Shown here: in pieces, positions 1 to 8,333 of the stretch
How positions within the stretch are numbered: the first letter of the stretch is position 1
Layout: each line of letters begins with the position of its first letter
Source of the DNA: a virus
Strand: one strand, 5' to 3'
IMG/VR virus record: IMGVR_UViG_3300007541_009708
Span: 1-39,455 of that record
DNA: 39,455 nucleotides
Position numbers and translations under genes: made by a program
The notes under the pieces: model-generated
What the model was told of the DNA's origin: nothing
Databases searched by the model: none
Seen by the model: only the letters and a program-made list of their open reading frames with translations

Positions 1-192
1 AAAGTATCCGCCGAGGATACCTATGACGCCACCAAGTGCTGTTTGGACAAGAGTCATCACTTCTGCTGAAACGTCAACCGCTTCACCAGTTGATTGTGTT
101 TCAAGTGCAGCAACCAAATAGTCACCAACAATTGCAGTGAGGATTGCCGCCATCACCCCAATTGCGAGAATGAACATTGTCTTGTCTTTCAT
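1..192 (-). CDS. Small two-helix membrane protein, holin-like (partial)
   Basis: The reading frame starts at the ATG at 192 (minus strand) and runs off the left edge after 64 residues, so the C-terminus is missing. It begins MKDKTMFILA. It shows one hydrophobic helix at about residues 5-30, a short acidic linker, and a second hydrophobic, glycine-rich stretch at about 49-64. The start overlaps the stop of the endolysin by ATGA, implying translational coupling. A small two-helix membrane protein directly downstream of an endolysin fits a holin or other lysis accessory protein, but there is no family-specific motif. A separate r1t-type holin lies at 8828-9043, so this one could be an antiholin, a second holin or an unrelated membrane protein. 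Confidence 0.6.
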   Translation of the reverse strand, partial: MKDKTMFILAIGVMAAILTAIVGDYLVAALETQSTGEAVDVSAEVMTLVQTALGGVIGILGGYF

Positions 193-1025
193 AGGCCAAT
201 TCCCAAATCGTCAAGAACGCGTTTGCCAGCTTTGCCACCAGAGCCATAACCCTTTGACTCCTTGTAGGCAATCACGGCAGCTTTTGTTTTTGGGCCAAAA
301 TCGCCGTCAAACTTGCCCTTATAGAATCCTCTTTCGGCGAGCTCTTCTTGGAGCTTTGTTACGCGGGGACCGCTGTCGCCTGGGTCCAGGTCTCCGCCAT
401 CGTCTTTTCCCGCCGCTGGGGCAGAAGGAGCAGATGGTGCAGCAGGTACGGAAGCAGTATTCGCACCTGCTGCAGGCTTTTGAATATTGTTCTTCGCCAT
501 GTATTCAGCTACTGCCGCAGGAGGGTTGTCGCCTTCCGTATACCGCAAGTGCCATGGCTCCTCGGGAACGACTTCCCATGAAAAACCAAATTTACGAACG
601 TTGGCAATTAGCCACTTGAGGCGCTTTGGTTCTCCGGCCGTGTGAACGTCAACAGCCAACCCGGTATTGTGCTGACTCGTACCTGGCGCCGCAAGGCTGG
701 CAAACTTTGGGTCCTTTTTGTACCACTTTTTGCCTTCAAATGTTCGGGTGGAGTTCCCATTTGGATTTGGTGTGTAACGCTGCTTGAAAACCGCGAGCTG
801 CGACTCGTACGAGCGATATGTGTCTCCGGCGGAGACGGGCTTCAATTCAACGCCATCTGCCTTTGCTGCTTCGACCATGGCTTCCCATGCGGCAGCGGCC
901 AACCAGTGCAACTTCCCGCCCTTGACTGCTCTGAGGAGTGATTCTGGAAGCTTTCCAGGCTTCACACCCTTAAGGTCGGCTGGTTGCTTTACCGGTACGA
1001 CGATGTCCCATTCGACTTTGCTCAT
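189..1025 (-). CDS. Endolysin: M15 (VanY/D-Ala-D-Ala carboxypeptidase-type) peptidase with C-terminal peptidoglycan-binding domain
   Basis: This 278-residue protein should cleave peptide cross-links in host peptidoglycan at lysis. The N-terminal half is an M15B/VanY-type zinc peptidase: SQHNTGLAVD at 117-126 supplies zinc ligands H119 and D126, and EPWH at 156-159 supplies the catalytic Glu (E156) and third ligand H159. An Ala/Pro/Ser linker at about 184-206 joins a C-terminal PG_binding_1-type domain at about 212-275, with the typical VTKLQEEL, GFYKGKFDGDFGPKT and AVIAYK segments. There is no signal peptide, as expected for a holin-dependent lysin. The start at 1025 follows AGGAG seven bases upstream. 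It is separated from the large upstream gene by a hairpin and overlaps the small membrane protein downstream. Confidence 0.93.
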   Translation of the reverse strand: MSKVEWDIVVPVKQPADLKGVKPGKLPESLLRAVKGGKLHWLAAAAWEAMVEAAKADGVELKPVSAGDTYRSYESQLAVFKQRYTPNPNGNSTRTFEGKKWYKKDPKFASLAAPGTSQHNTGLAVDVHTAGEPKRLKWLIANVRKFGFSWEVVPEEPWHLRYTEGDNPPAAVAEYMAKNNIQKPAAGANTASVPAAPSAPSAPAAGKDDGGDLDPGDSGPRVTKLQEELAERGFYKGKFDGDFGPKTKAAVIAYKESKGYGSGGKAGKRVLDDLGIGL

Positions 1026-1068
1026 CAGATACTCCTGTAACTAATAGGAAGTACTGATAGTTTACATC

Positions 1069-1099
1069 AAAAGTGCCTAACTTTATATTAGGTACTTTT
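1069..1099 (-). terminator. Hairpin between the large surface-protein gene and the endolysin gene, possible intrinsic terminator
   Basis: Two 12-base arms, AAAAGTGCCTAA at 1069-1080 and TTAGGTACTTTT at 1088-1099, pair perfectly except for one G-U wobble, with a 7-base loop. On the minus strand it follows the stop codon of the 1061-residue gene after five bases and ends in TTTT. It is AT-rich for a terminator, so attenuation or RNA processing are alternatives. It leaves the endolysin ribosome-binding site free. Confidence 0.5.
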
Positions 1100-1104
1100 A
1101 GTTA

Positions 1105-4100
1105 CTAGTCGTTATCTGGCTCCAACATATGCACATACATCGCCATTGCTGCTGCGATAGCAAATGCCCCCACTGTTATCCATCTGAGGAACCCAGACAC
1201 TGTGAAGAAGAGGACCACCGCTCCGGCGATTGTAAAGCCCATATTGAAAATGCCGAGACCGAATTTTTTAATAAATGCTTTCCAATCCATAATTTTTTCT
1301 CCATTTACATATTTGTAAATACTTAATTGCTTGACCCAGTCGACGCCGTCTCCAGCAATCTCACCCTGTGCCTCGGTTTCTTCGTCTTCCCGTCGAGCAG
1401 CAAAATCGCCTCGACCGGAAGACGGAGAGTTTGTTGGTGATGGCTGACTCTGTGGAATTGCAGCAGCTGCAGCCACAGCAGAGGCAACAACAGTTACCGC
1501 CACTACGGTTCTTCGTTCACCAACGGAAATTGTTTGATTTAGCATTTCATAATTATCAAATGCTCCGCTAAAGAGTTCGACAACTTCTTCGAAAACTTCG
1601 CGTATTTCATTCGGCGCATCCTGCACTGCTGCAACTATTGCGGCAGCTTCAGATTCGTCTAAATCACCAGAATCAATTGTATCGAAAATCTCTTCAGCTT
1701 GTTCTGCGGTGACCGACTCAAGAACCGCAGGGTTTGACGCCAACTCTTCTGCAATGTCTTCAGTTAGCCCGTTCTCAATAACAGCCTCGACAACTGCGGC
1801 CACCTTGGCTTTGTCCTCATCTGTGAGTTCGTCAATGTTGTCAATAAGTTGGTCAAGAATTTCATCAATAACTGCAATCACTTCTTCTGGTGATATATCT
1901 TCCAGTACATCACTAACGTCATTAAAAATTTCAAATGCATCAGAAGAGTCATCAATGTCCACCAGTGGTATTGTTGTTTCTTGTGAAGCTGACGTATCTT
2001 CTTCTTCCTCTTGTGGTTGTTCCTCTTCTGGTGATTGCCCTGATTCTTCTTGTTCTGGCTGCTCTATTTCGGGTTCATCAGCAGGAAGGGTCGGATTTGT
2101 TTCAGGCTCCTCCAGTTCCTCCTCAGGTTCGACCTGCTCGTCCTCAGGCTGGTCTGGAACGGTTGAGGAAGAATCTGGAACAGTAGTTTCCGGAACTGTA
2201 GTTTCCGGAACTGTGGTAGTCGGAACTGTTGTAGCTGGAGACGTCTCGACTTGTGGGGCAGTCGTAGTTTGAGTTGGAACAAAAACAGTTGTTGTTGTCG
2301 TGCTGGGAGCAGTTGTAGTAGTGGTAGGGGCCACGGTAGTCGTGGTTACCGCTGGGTAGTTAATAACAATCAAAACTTCTTCTGTGAATTCAGAATAAAA
2401 CGAAGAAGTGTCATTGTCTGACCTAACTCTGAATCTCCAAGTTGAGCCAGACTCAACGTCAAAAAAGTCATTTGCAAAATATGACTTTTGGAATGTGTAG
2501 TAGGTATTTAAAGCATTTGGCCCGCCAACATTTCCGGTTGCAACTCCCCACCCGGCAACATCGCCAGTCGTAAACATAATCGCATAGCGTTCTGGTTGGT
2601 TGGTTCCGCAACTCGGTGCATCCCAGTCCAGCAAAATCGAATTTTCAGTTTCGGAAATAGTCAAGTTCTCTGGAGGGCATATATCAACTGCGGGAACAGT
2701 TGTCGTAGTCGTAGTCGTGGTAGTGGTCGTGGTGGTAGTGGTGGTGGTTTCGACAGCTGGTGCAGTTTCGTTATTTGGAGCTACACCACCGAAACTTTCG
2801 CAGTTTGAGCCAGCAGGAACACACCTATCCGTATCTCCGGCGACATTGTCAACCATCAGGACTGGGGAGAGCGCTGTATCACCTAAGTTGAATACAGCAA
2901 AACCGAGCCTGTATGTTCCGCTAACGGAAACTTCGTATGTGGATGTTTGCCATCCAGTTGCACCAAACGAATTGACCGAGTAATCACCAGTGCCGGGGTT
3001 CGTAAATCCAAGGAGTGCGTATTTCTCGACATAGTTGTTCACGGTTATTGTCGGCTCCGACTCAACAGTTAAGGGAACCAACGAGGTAAGAGAACCGTCA
3101 TTGAACGGAACATAGTCAGTTCCGAGATAGTTCCATGACATTGTGTATGTAACGCCAGCGGTAAGTTCAACTTCCTTGGTAATCCACGCAGCATCAGTTG
3201 GGTTTGGACTGCCATACCCAGAAGCCTGTGAATCTGCGGTAAGAAGGTTCTGAATTGCGGTTTGTGGTGCACCAGAAAGACCAAGAGCAGTCATTGCCTG
3301 ACTAAAGGTTTGTTCATTTTTGGGTTGAAGCAGTGCAGCATACGAATCATTGTTCGGCGAGAATGTCCAACTACCAGCGGAAACAGCAGGTGCGTAGTAC
3401 GGGTTTGGACTTCCGTCGGAGAGTGTTGGGCTTCCGACGGCACCACGAGAGTTGTGCGTAAATGTTCTTGAGCCACTAAATATCGAGACGCCAGTTCCAC
3501 TTCCCGTAATCGCGCCACCGAGGTTTCCGGCTTGAGAGCCCTTGTCCCAGCCGGCAAAAGAATTGCTTTCAAATCCAGCATCCGATACTGGAGTCGGTCC
3601 AGGCGCGACGGTAGTTGTAGTTGTTGCCGGCTCGGTCGTGGTTGTCGTAGTGGTGGTCGTGGCGGCGGCAATTATTTCAACAGCTGTAGAACCAACGCAC
3701 GGTAGGGCGCCAGAATCCCCAGAACACGTTTGCCATCCAAGCGATGAAGTCCACCCCGAAGTTGTTTCAAATTCAGTATTGCTGAGCAGCTCTTCATCGT
3801 CGAGAGTCAAGGAAGCAGATTCGACTTGGGTTCCATAGTTTCCGGCCCAGAATTCTCCATCTTTTCCGCTAATCAAAATTCTTGCTGTAGTCACTTCGTT
3901 CCAGCCAGCACCAACACCCTCCGCCGTGACACTTATTGAATAATCGTTGAAAACTCCGCCGTCCGTGAGAGTCATGACGCCAGTGTCATGTGAATAAATG
4001 GAGCCCCCTCCCGAACCCAGGAGTTGTATGCCGACGGTAAGCGTGTCGGAGGAGTCTTTCCAGTCTTGTGTCTCTGCCGCAGATACGGTTGCCGTCAGGG

Positions 4101-4290
4101 TCGAACCCGTGGCAATGGTTGATGAAACATCAACGTCTTGGGAGATTGTTGCTTGTTGATAGGCAAAAACAAGTTTGTTGCCGTCGGCCGCATTAGCGGA
4201 CTTACCAGAGCCAACAACACCAAAAAACGCAAAAGCCAGTGAGAGCGAGGCTATTACGGATGCGCATTTCCGCAGATTTGGAACTTTCAT
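1105..4290 (-). CDS. Large secreted, threonine-rich, membrane-anchored surface protein
   Basis: This 1061-residue protein has a Sec signal peptide (residues 1-34, AxA motif ANA before cleavage). Two beta-rich regions follow: one at about 36-205, and a second at about 232-505 resembling a carbohydrate-binding jelly roll (GFESNSFAGW at its start, VLMVDNVAGD near its end). Threonine tracts lie at about 208-228, 514-532 and 648-668. A fibronectin-III-like domain spans about 535-640. A TTVPETTVP linker and a Glu/Pro-rich stretch (about 690-770) lead into an acidic helical domain (about 775-915), one hydrophobic helix at about 924-945, and one or two more at about 1011-1058. This architecture is that of a bacterial surface protein: secreted head, glycosylatable stalk, C-terminal membrane anchor. 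The linker style is typical of Acidimicrobiia secreted proteins. Possible roles are altering the infected cell surface or binding carbohydrate. Virion attachment is less likely because of the signal peptide. Confidence 0.75.
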   Translation of the reverse strand: MKVPNLRKCASVIASLSLAFAFFGVVGSGKSANAADGNKLVFAYQQATISQDVDVSSTIATGSTLTATVSAAETQDWKDSSDTLTVGIQLLGSGGGSIYSHDTGVMTLTDGGVFNDYSISVTAEGVGAGWNEVTTARILISGKDGEFWAGNYGTQVESASLTLDDEELLSNTEFETTSGWTSSLGWQTCSGDSGALPCVGSTAVEIIAAATTTTTTTTTEPATTTTTVAPGPTPVSDAGFESNSFAGWDKGSQAGNLGGAITGSGTGVSIFSGSRTFTHNSRGAVGSPTLSDGSPNPYYAPAVSAGSWTFSPNNDSYAALLQPKNEQTFSQAMTALGLSGAPQTAIQNLLTADSQASGYGSPNPTDAAWITKEVELTAGVTYTMSWNYLGTDYVPFNDGSLTSLVPLTVESEPTITVNNYVEKYALLGFTNPGTGDYSVNSFGATGWQTSTYEVSVSGTYRLGFAVFNLGDTALSPVLMVDNVAGDTDRCVPAGSNCESFGGVAPNNETAPAVETTTTTTTTTTTTTTTTTVPAVDICPPENLTISETENSILLDWDAPSCGTNQPERYAIMFTTGDVAGWGVATGNVGGPNALNTYYTFQKSYFANDFFDVESGSTWRFRVRSDNDTSSFYSEFTEEVLIVINYPAVTTTTVAPTTTTTAPSTTTTTVFVPTQTTTAPQVETSPATTVPTTTVPETTVPETTVPDSSSTVPDQPEDEQVEPEEELEEPETNPTLPADEPEIEQPEQEESGQSPEEEQPQEEEEDTSASQETTIPLVDIDDSSDAFEIFNDVSDVLEDISPEEVIAVIDEILDQLIDNIDELTDEDKAKVAAVVEAVIENGLTEDIAEELASNPAVLESVTAEQAEEIFDTIDSGDLDESEAAAIVAAVQDAPNEIREVFEEVVELFSGAFDNYEMLNQTISVGERRTVVAVTVVASAVAAAAAIPQSQPSPTNSPSSGRGDFAARREDEETEAQGEIAGDGVDWVKQLSIYKYVNGEKIMDWKAFIKKFGLGIFNMGFTIAGAVVLFFTVSGFLRWITVGAFAIAAAMAMYVHMLEPDND

Positions 4291-4336
4291 GACCGTTCCG
4301 AAAAAGCGATTTTTCCAGACTGCGGTATGTGCCTAT

Positions 4337-4364
4337 GCAGTAAATAGGTTATTACTGCTGTCAA
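4337..4364 (-). promoter_or_regulatory. Inverted repeat overlapping a TTGACA box upstream of the large surface-protein gene
   Basis: GCAGTAA at 4337-4343 and TTACTGC at 4352-4358 form a perfect 7-base inverted repeat with an 8-base spacer. CCTAT and ATAGG flank it, extending the dyad imperfectly. A perfect minus-strand TTGACA (4359-4364) abuts it, pointing towards the gene starting at 4290. No good -10 box lies 16-18 bases further on, so the promoter itself is uncertain. The dyad is a plausible operator. Confidence 0.35.
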
Positions 4365-4471
4365 TAGGAAAACTACTTGGCTAAATTGGCCATGCCGGAC
4401 CATTGAACCTCCAAAAAATTCCTCCAATTCTAGCACTTTCTAGTAACAAAAATTTCTAATTAAAGTTGATG

Positions 4472-4477
4472 TAATAT
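4472..4477 (+). promoter_or_regulatory. Candidate -10 box (TAATAT) for a leaderless transcript
   Basis: TAATAT lies seven bases before the ATG at 4485, where no Shine-Dalgarno sequence is visible. A start site 6-8 bases downstream of a -10 box would put the transcript's first base at or next to the ATG, giving a leaderless mRNA. No convincing -35 box is seen. Confidence 0.35.
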
Positions 4478-4484
4478 GTGTTGA

Positions 4485-5363
4485 ATGGAGTACAACAAGT
4501 TTGAGACACTTCTGCCAATTTCTATTTATGACATTGAGCTGTGTTCTGCCGATGGGGCCAGGACTGACATTCTTTCGAGTAGGCGCGGAACAGTAACTCT
4601 TATATTCAATGTCGCTGCTGGGTGCGGGAATATTCCGCAACACTCAATCATCGAAGAACTAAATCAAAAATACAAAGAAGAAAAGGATTTCAGCATTCTT
4701 GCAGTTGTGGTTGATGACTTCACCTGTCACGGTTATCCAGAATTTCAAAATGGAATAAAAAGCTACATCGAAGAGAACAAAATAGAAAAATCGCCTGGTG
4801 AGGTTGCCGAACAGTACGCAAGAGAGCATTTCGGAGTGACGTACGAGTTTTCGGAACTAACTAATGGTCGCTATGACAAGCACCGTTACGACCCCACATT
4901 TGTTCCGGGCTTGGTCAAGGAGCAGGAACAGCACAAACTCTGGCATTATCTAACTGGGGCCCATGCGGCCGATTTAAATGAAAACGGCCTTCCTTTTCAC
5001 GATGAAGAAGTCCCCTGGTCAAATCACAGGTTGTTGAACCCTGAAGGGAAAAAGTCTTTTCCGCCCCTACGCGGCAACTTTGAGAAATTCCTAGTCGATA
5101 GAACTGGGACGCGAGTGAAAAGGTACGCAAATGGATTCCTGCTCGGAGAAAGGGATTATCTCGGAAAAACCTTTCCCTGGGTGAACGAAAAATTTCAAGA
5201 AAACGGAAAACGAGACTGGAATCCAGTTCTGACACCAGAACAAGACCAGAAACCAACTCCCAGGAACCAGAAAGCTAGCTGGCCAACAGAGCTACAGCGA
5301 AGAGGAATGGATGTCTCTGTCGAGTCCATCTCCATCGATATTGACAACTATCTCTTCGGCTGA
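4485..5363 (+). CDS. Glutathione-peroxidase/thioredoxin-fold protein, divergent and extended
   Basis: This 292-residue protein has an N-terminal glutathione-peroxidase-like core. IFNVAAGCGNIPQ at 41-52 matches the family's NVASxCG active-site motif and keeps the peroxidatic Cys (C47). ILAVVVDDFTCHG follows at the position of the canonical FPCNQFG strand, with a Cys (C81) but without the catalytic Gln. RGNFEKFLVDRTG at about 196-208 matches WNFxKFLVDxxG: the catalytic Asn is kept (N198) and the Trp is replaced by Gly. The protein is much longer than typical members (160-200 residues), with an insert at about 110-195 and an extra C-terminus. A thiol peroxidase or disulfide exchange role is plausible but the altered tetrad makes activity uncertain. 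It stands alone on the plus strand, and its end overlaps the convergent sulfotransferase-like gene by 72 bases. Confidence 0.7.
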   Translation: MEYNKFETLLPISIYDIELCSADGARTDILSSRRGTVTLIFNVAAGCGNIPQHSIIEELNQKYKEEKDFSILAVVVDDFTCHGYPEFQNGIKSYIEENKIEKSPGEVAEQYAREHFGVTYEFSELTNGRYDKHRYDPTFVPGLVKEQEQHKLWHYLTGAHAADLNENGLPFHDEEVPWSNHRLLNPEGKKSFPPLRGNFEKFLVDRTGTRVKRYANGFLLGERDYLGKTFPWVNEKFQENGKRDWNPVLTPEQDQKPTPRNQKASWPTELQRRGMDVSVESISIDIDNYLFG

Positions 5364-5855
5364 TTCATCTACCTTCCATTGCTTCGGCAAGAAGTTCTTT
5401 CGCTTATCCTCCGGCACCCAAAGCGGGTGATTTTTGAAATCCGAATACTGATATTCAACGTACGACGGGATAATCTTTTTCCATTTGTCCCAGCAGTCGT
5501 ACTTCATCTGTGCCACGGGTCTCGTGTCGGTGGACTCTTTATTCATTGCGATTTCCTCAATACGCGGGTCCCAGTGTATTCGCTCTTGACTGCGAAGAAT
5601 TTCTTCAACATCTCTCCTGACAATAACAAAAGTTACGTCTGGAAAATCGGAAAGCACATCAAAAACTTTATGAAATAGTGCTGGGCCGTGAACAACCCAT
5701 GATTCATGTTTCGATGCAACAAATTTGAACATTCCGTAAAAATGGGCATCAAATTCCATTTCGTCAATTAGCGGAATTCCAAAATGAATAGATAGACAAT
5801 TTGCCACAAAGGTACTGCCACTTCTTTGTGGACCGGTAACAAATATCTTTGTCAC
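5292..5855 (-). CDS. Sulfotransferase-like P-loop protein
   Basis: This 187-residue protein opens with IFVTGPQRSGSTFVA. GPQRSGST (8-15) corresponds to the 5'-phosphosulfate-binding loop of PAPS-dependent sulfotransferases. FVIVRRDVEEILRSQ at 77-90 matches the 3'-phosphate-binding segment, with Arg and Ser in the expected places. It is shorter than usual (about 250 or more), so it is a minimal or divergent member. It could transfer sulfate to a glycan or small molecule, or be another P-loop kinase-like enzyme. It is the last gene of a five-gene minus-strand operon, joined by ATGA to the methyltransferase gene upstream, and overlaps the plus-strand peroxidase-like gene tail to tail. Confidence 0.72.
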   Translation of the reverse strand: MTKIFVTGPQRSGSTFVANCLSIHFGIPLIDEMEFDAHFYGMFKFVASKHESWVVHGPALFHKVFDVLSDFPDVTFVIVRRDVEEILRSQERIHWDPRIEEIAMNKESTDTRPVAQMKYDCWDKWKKIIPSYVEYQYSDFKNHPLWVPEDKRKNFLPKQWKVDESAEEIVVNIDGDGLDRDIHSSSL

Positions 5856-6433
5856 TTGTTAATATTCCGACAGTGAATCGCGAAGTGCCAATGCCAATGG
5901 CCGACTACCGGCCAGTTAATCGTGTTGGAACGCCAGTTGGTCCCTGAAGGGTTTTTGGGAATTTCATCAAAAACGTCTCTCATGGACGTAAAACCAAGGG
6001 ATAGAAGAAGAGACCAAACTCGGTCATGATGACAATTCCAGTGATGATGCGCGCCATCCCAGGATGAGCCTATTTCATTTGACTTTGCAGAAACATTCTG
6101 ATGTTCCATTGTTGAAAGCACCATATGCCATGGTTCTTGTCCCTTTGCCCATCTCTGTATCGTCTTATATACATCCGGACCACAGACAAGAATTTCGGCG
6201 CCCGGCTTTGCAATGCGCTGCATTTCGGTCAGAAAAGATGGCACTTCTGGCCACGCGATGTGCTCAAGTACATGCCCCAGAAACACCGCGTCAAAGTGAC
6301 TATCAGGAAACGGGTATGGTTTTCCTGGCTCAACCTTTACGTCCGGCTTTGTTTTTTCTCCGTCATCCCATACGTCGGTATTGACCCAACCCTTTGCGTA
6401 GTGCGTACCGCAACCGGCATTTAGTAGATTCAT
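5852..6433 (-). CDS. Class I SAM-dependent methyltransferase
   Basis: This 193-residue protein has a compact Rossmann methyltransferase fold. Motif I is LNAGCGT at 4-10, the acidic SAM-ribose residue is probably D20 (WVNTD), and motif II/III is FPDSHFDAVFLGHVLEHI at 42-59. A post-motif region, MQRIAKPGAEILVCGPD, corresponds to the strand after a core helix. This pattern is typical of Methyltransf_11-type enzymes that act on small molecules or sugars. The C-terminal half is unusually rich in His and Trp (HHHWNCHH at 129-136 and GHWHWHF at 178-184). It lies between sulfotransferase-like and PhyH-like genes with ATGA overlaps on both sides, so it is probably part of one modification pathway. Confidence 0.87.
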   Translation of the reverse strand: MNLLNAGCGTHYAKGWVNTDVWDDGEKTKPDVKVEPGKPYPFPDSHFDAVFLGHVLEHIAWPEVPSFLTEMQRIAKPGAEILVCGPDVYKTIQRWAKGQEPWHMVLSTMEHQNVSAKSNEIGSSWDGAHHHWNCHHDRVWSLLLSLGFTSMRDVFDEIPKNPSGTNWRSNTINWPVVGHWHWHFAIHCRNINK

Positions 6434-7245
6434 TTCATTCCAGTATTTCCGCCATCAATGGGAAAATACCAACCGTCTCCGTGTCTTTGTGCTTTTGGCA
6501 TATCCGAGCGATGGTTAATACCTGAATAGTGGGCTATGAGCGATTTTCGAATAGAGCCTGGAACGTTTGGGTTTGAGCCCCTATGGAGAAGTCGGCCATG
6601 CCAAAAAAGAACATCGCCTCTTTCTGGCAAGTAGGTAATCACATTTGCCTTGTTGCTTTCAATTATGTATTCAAACAGCGGCGTCAGCAGTCGCTCGCTG
6701 TGCCTTGGCCAGCTGTAGTCGCGTTCATTCGGCGAAAGCGCAGCAAGAATTTTTTGTTGCGTCACAGTTCTCCACATGTGTGAACCTGGGATTATCTGAA
6801 ACGGTCCAGAATCCGGATTGATTGTTTCTAAGGCAACCCAGATTGCTACATAATGGTCCCCGACATGTGCAGGATTTAAATATGTATCTTGATGCCAGTT
6901 TCTGGTTGTTGAAACCCATCCGGTGAGATTCAAGTGAACCGCGGCTGGCTCACCAATAAGTTCCTCCATTGTGTCGTTAATCTCTTTATGCATCAACAAG
7001 TCCATTAGTTCCGGATGTCGCCTGTACGGCGTGCAGTCGGGCCATCCACCTGGTCTAATCATTGATAATCTTCCATCAATTATTTCAGCGTTGTTTTCAA
7101 TCCAGCACTTTTCGTAATTCTGCATTAGGTCTTCTGGAACCAAACCCTTTTTAATCACGAAACCATCTGCATTCCAGTCAGCCTTGCTTGGCTGTGGCTC
7201 CGGGTCGGTGAGCTGGATATAGAGCTCATCAAGTTGCTGATTCAT
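6430..7245 (-). CDS. PhyH-family Fe(II)/2-oxoglutarate dioxygenase
   Basis: I take the start at the ATG at 7245 (271 residues): GGAG lies six bases upstream and the ATG overlaps the stop of the glycosyltransferase gene as ATGA. An in-frame ATG 12 codons earlier would overlap that gene by 40 bases. The protein has the phytanoyl-CoA-dioxygenase pattern. NWHQD gives iron ligands H118 and D120, DSGPFQIIPGSH follows, GDVLFWHGRLLHRGS gives distal ligand H221, and R233 (SIRKSL) probably binds 2-oxoglutarate. Family members hydroxylate or epoxidise small molecules, sugars or lipids. In this operon a sugar or glycan precursor is a reasonable substrate guess, not demonstrated. Confidence 0.88.
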   Translation of the reverse strand: MNQQLDELYIQLTDPEPQPSKADWNADGFVIKKGLVPEDLMQNYEKCWIENNAEIIDGRLSMIRPGGWPDCTPYRRHPELMDLLMHKEINDTMEELIGEPAAVHLNLTGWVSTTRNWHQDTYLNPAHVGDHYVAIWVALETINPDSGPFQIIPGSHMWRTVTQQKILAALSPNERDYSWPRHSERLLTPLFEYIIESNKANVITYLPERGDVLFWHGRLLHRGSNPNVPGSIRKSLIAHYSGINHRSDMPKAQRHGDGWYFPIDGGNTGMK

Positions 7246-8333
7246 AAATTCTCCAATATAAAACGATAAGTTGCATCCCAATCGAGACCACGCTCGGTCA
7301 TCGTGAATTGCTTTATGTTGGCGAGATTTTTCTTTATTTCAGCAACTCGAGCCTTGTGATACATCAGCTCCTCCATGTGTGCCAACCATTCGTCGGCGCT
7401 ATGTGCGACTCTGCCAACCCCAGCATCTGCCAAGAATTGATACTCGGGAGAGTATGAGGAAATGAAAGGAACACTTGCCGCCGCATACTCAAGGCCTTTG
7501 ATGAAAGACTTGGCATGATTAAATTTTACATTGTTTAGCGGAACGATGCCTATGTCTATGGGCTCAAATAATTTCGGGTATTGCATTATCGGAACGAGCG
7601 GGAGAATTTTTGTTGATACTTGAGGAACCCCCAGAAGTTCGTTTGCAAGCGGAGCATTTGGAGTGTGACCAGAGTGATGAAAAAACAGATTGTTTTGTTG
7701 AATAAAGTCGCTAAACCAAGGCGCCAGCTGCTCGAGGTCGTTTGAACGCCATGGCGTCGCCCCCACCCAGCCAACACGTAGCTTTTTTTGTGGGCCCCAG
7801 CGCTTCGGCTTCCACCTACCCTCATCTATGCCGTTTCGAACAAGGAATACGTTTTTTCTTTTGGCTGCGTAATAGTCGAACAAGAAAGGAGTAGAAGTAA
7901 TTACAGCATCTGCTTTTTGTATTATCTGAGAATAAATTTCTCTATTGTTGTCTGGATTATTTTCTGCTGAAGTGACCTCATATGCGCGATTAGATTTTTC
8001 CAAACCCTCAAACCAGTCATCCACGTCAACAACAATTTTTTGCCCAAGCTCTTTCGCCCTGTCCATACCCTCAAGAACTGTTCGTTGCATTAGTAATTTA
8101 AAAACGATAATGTCCCATCCGTGAACTATTTTCCCATCAGCAAGGATTAACCCAAAACCCTTTTCGTGGCTATATCCAGGAAATCCAATACCGGTTATCC
8201 AGTTGTGCTTCTGTAGCTGGTGCATCGGCAGCGTGCACCTATACCAAGCACAACCGTTTGGTTGCAATGGTTCCGTCCCCCACGCCCAATCTCCAGTAAG
8301 GTACGCAATTGTTGGCCGTCTCGCTTTTTTCAA
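7242..8333 (-). CDS. Glycosyltransferase, GT-B fold (GT4-like)
   Basis: This 363-residue protein has two Rossmann-like halves. The N-terminal half includes WDIIVFKLL at 73-81, KIVVDVDDWFEGL at 99-111 and ADAVITSTPFL at 141-151, the usual acceptor-side pattern of family-1/4 glycosyltransferases. The C-terminal half begins LRVGWVGATPWRSNDL (185-200) and ends with DIGIVPL and KSFIKGLEYAAASVPF (260-290), the nucleotide-sugar-binding segment. DVDDW is shared with many GT4-type proteins that bind a long glycan chain. It probably adds sugar to a virion protein, host surface glycan or modified base. ATGA overlaps link it to both neighbours in the operon. Confidence 0.86.
   Translation of the reverse strand: MKKARRPTIAYLTGDWAWGTEPLQPNGCAWYRCTLPMHQLQKHNWITGIGFPGYSHEKGFGLILADGKIVHGWDIIVFKLLMQRTVLEGMDRAKELGQKIVVDVDDWFEGLEKSNRAYEVTSAENNPDNNREIYSQIIQKADAVITSTPFLFDYYAAKRKNVFLVRNGIDEGRWKPKRWGPQKKLRVGWVGATPWRSNDLEQLAPWFSDFIQQNNLFFHHSGHTPNAPLANELLGVPQVSTKILPLVPIMQYPKLFEPIDIGIVPLNNVKFNHAKSFIKGLEYAAASVPFISSYSPEYQFLADAGVGRVAHSADEWLAHMEELMYHKARVAEIKKNLANIKQFTMTERGLDWDATYRFILENL

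Noticed and set aside
1709-2272. 187-codon Ser/Val-rich plus-strand frame opposite the large surface protein
   Set aside because: It arises from the complement of Glu/Thr-rich coding. It has no plausible start signal or fold.
6430-8333. DNA-base hypermodification pathway (TET/JBP dioxygenase plus glycosyltransferase)
   Set aside because: The dioxygenase is PhyH-type and the array members are prolyl-hydroxylase-like, not TET/JBP. No nucleotide-modifying partner was recognised, so I keep this only as a minor alternative.
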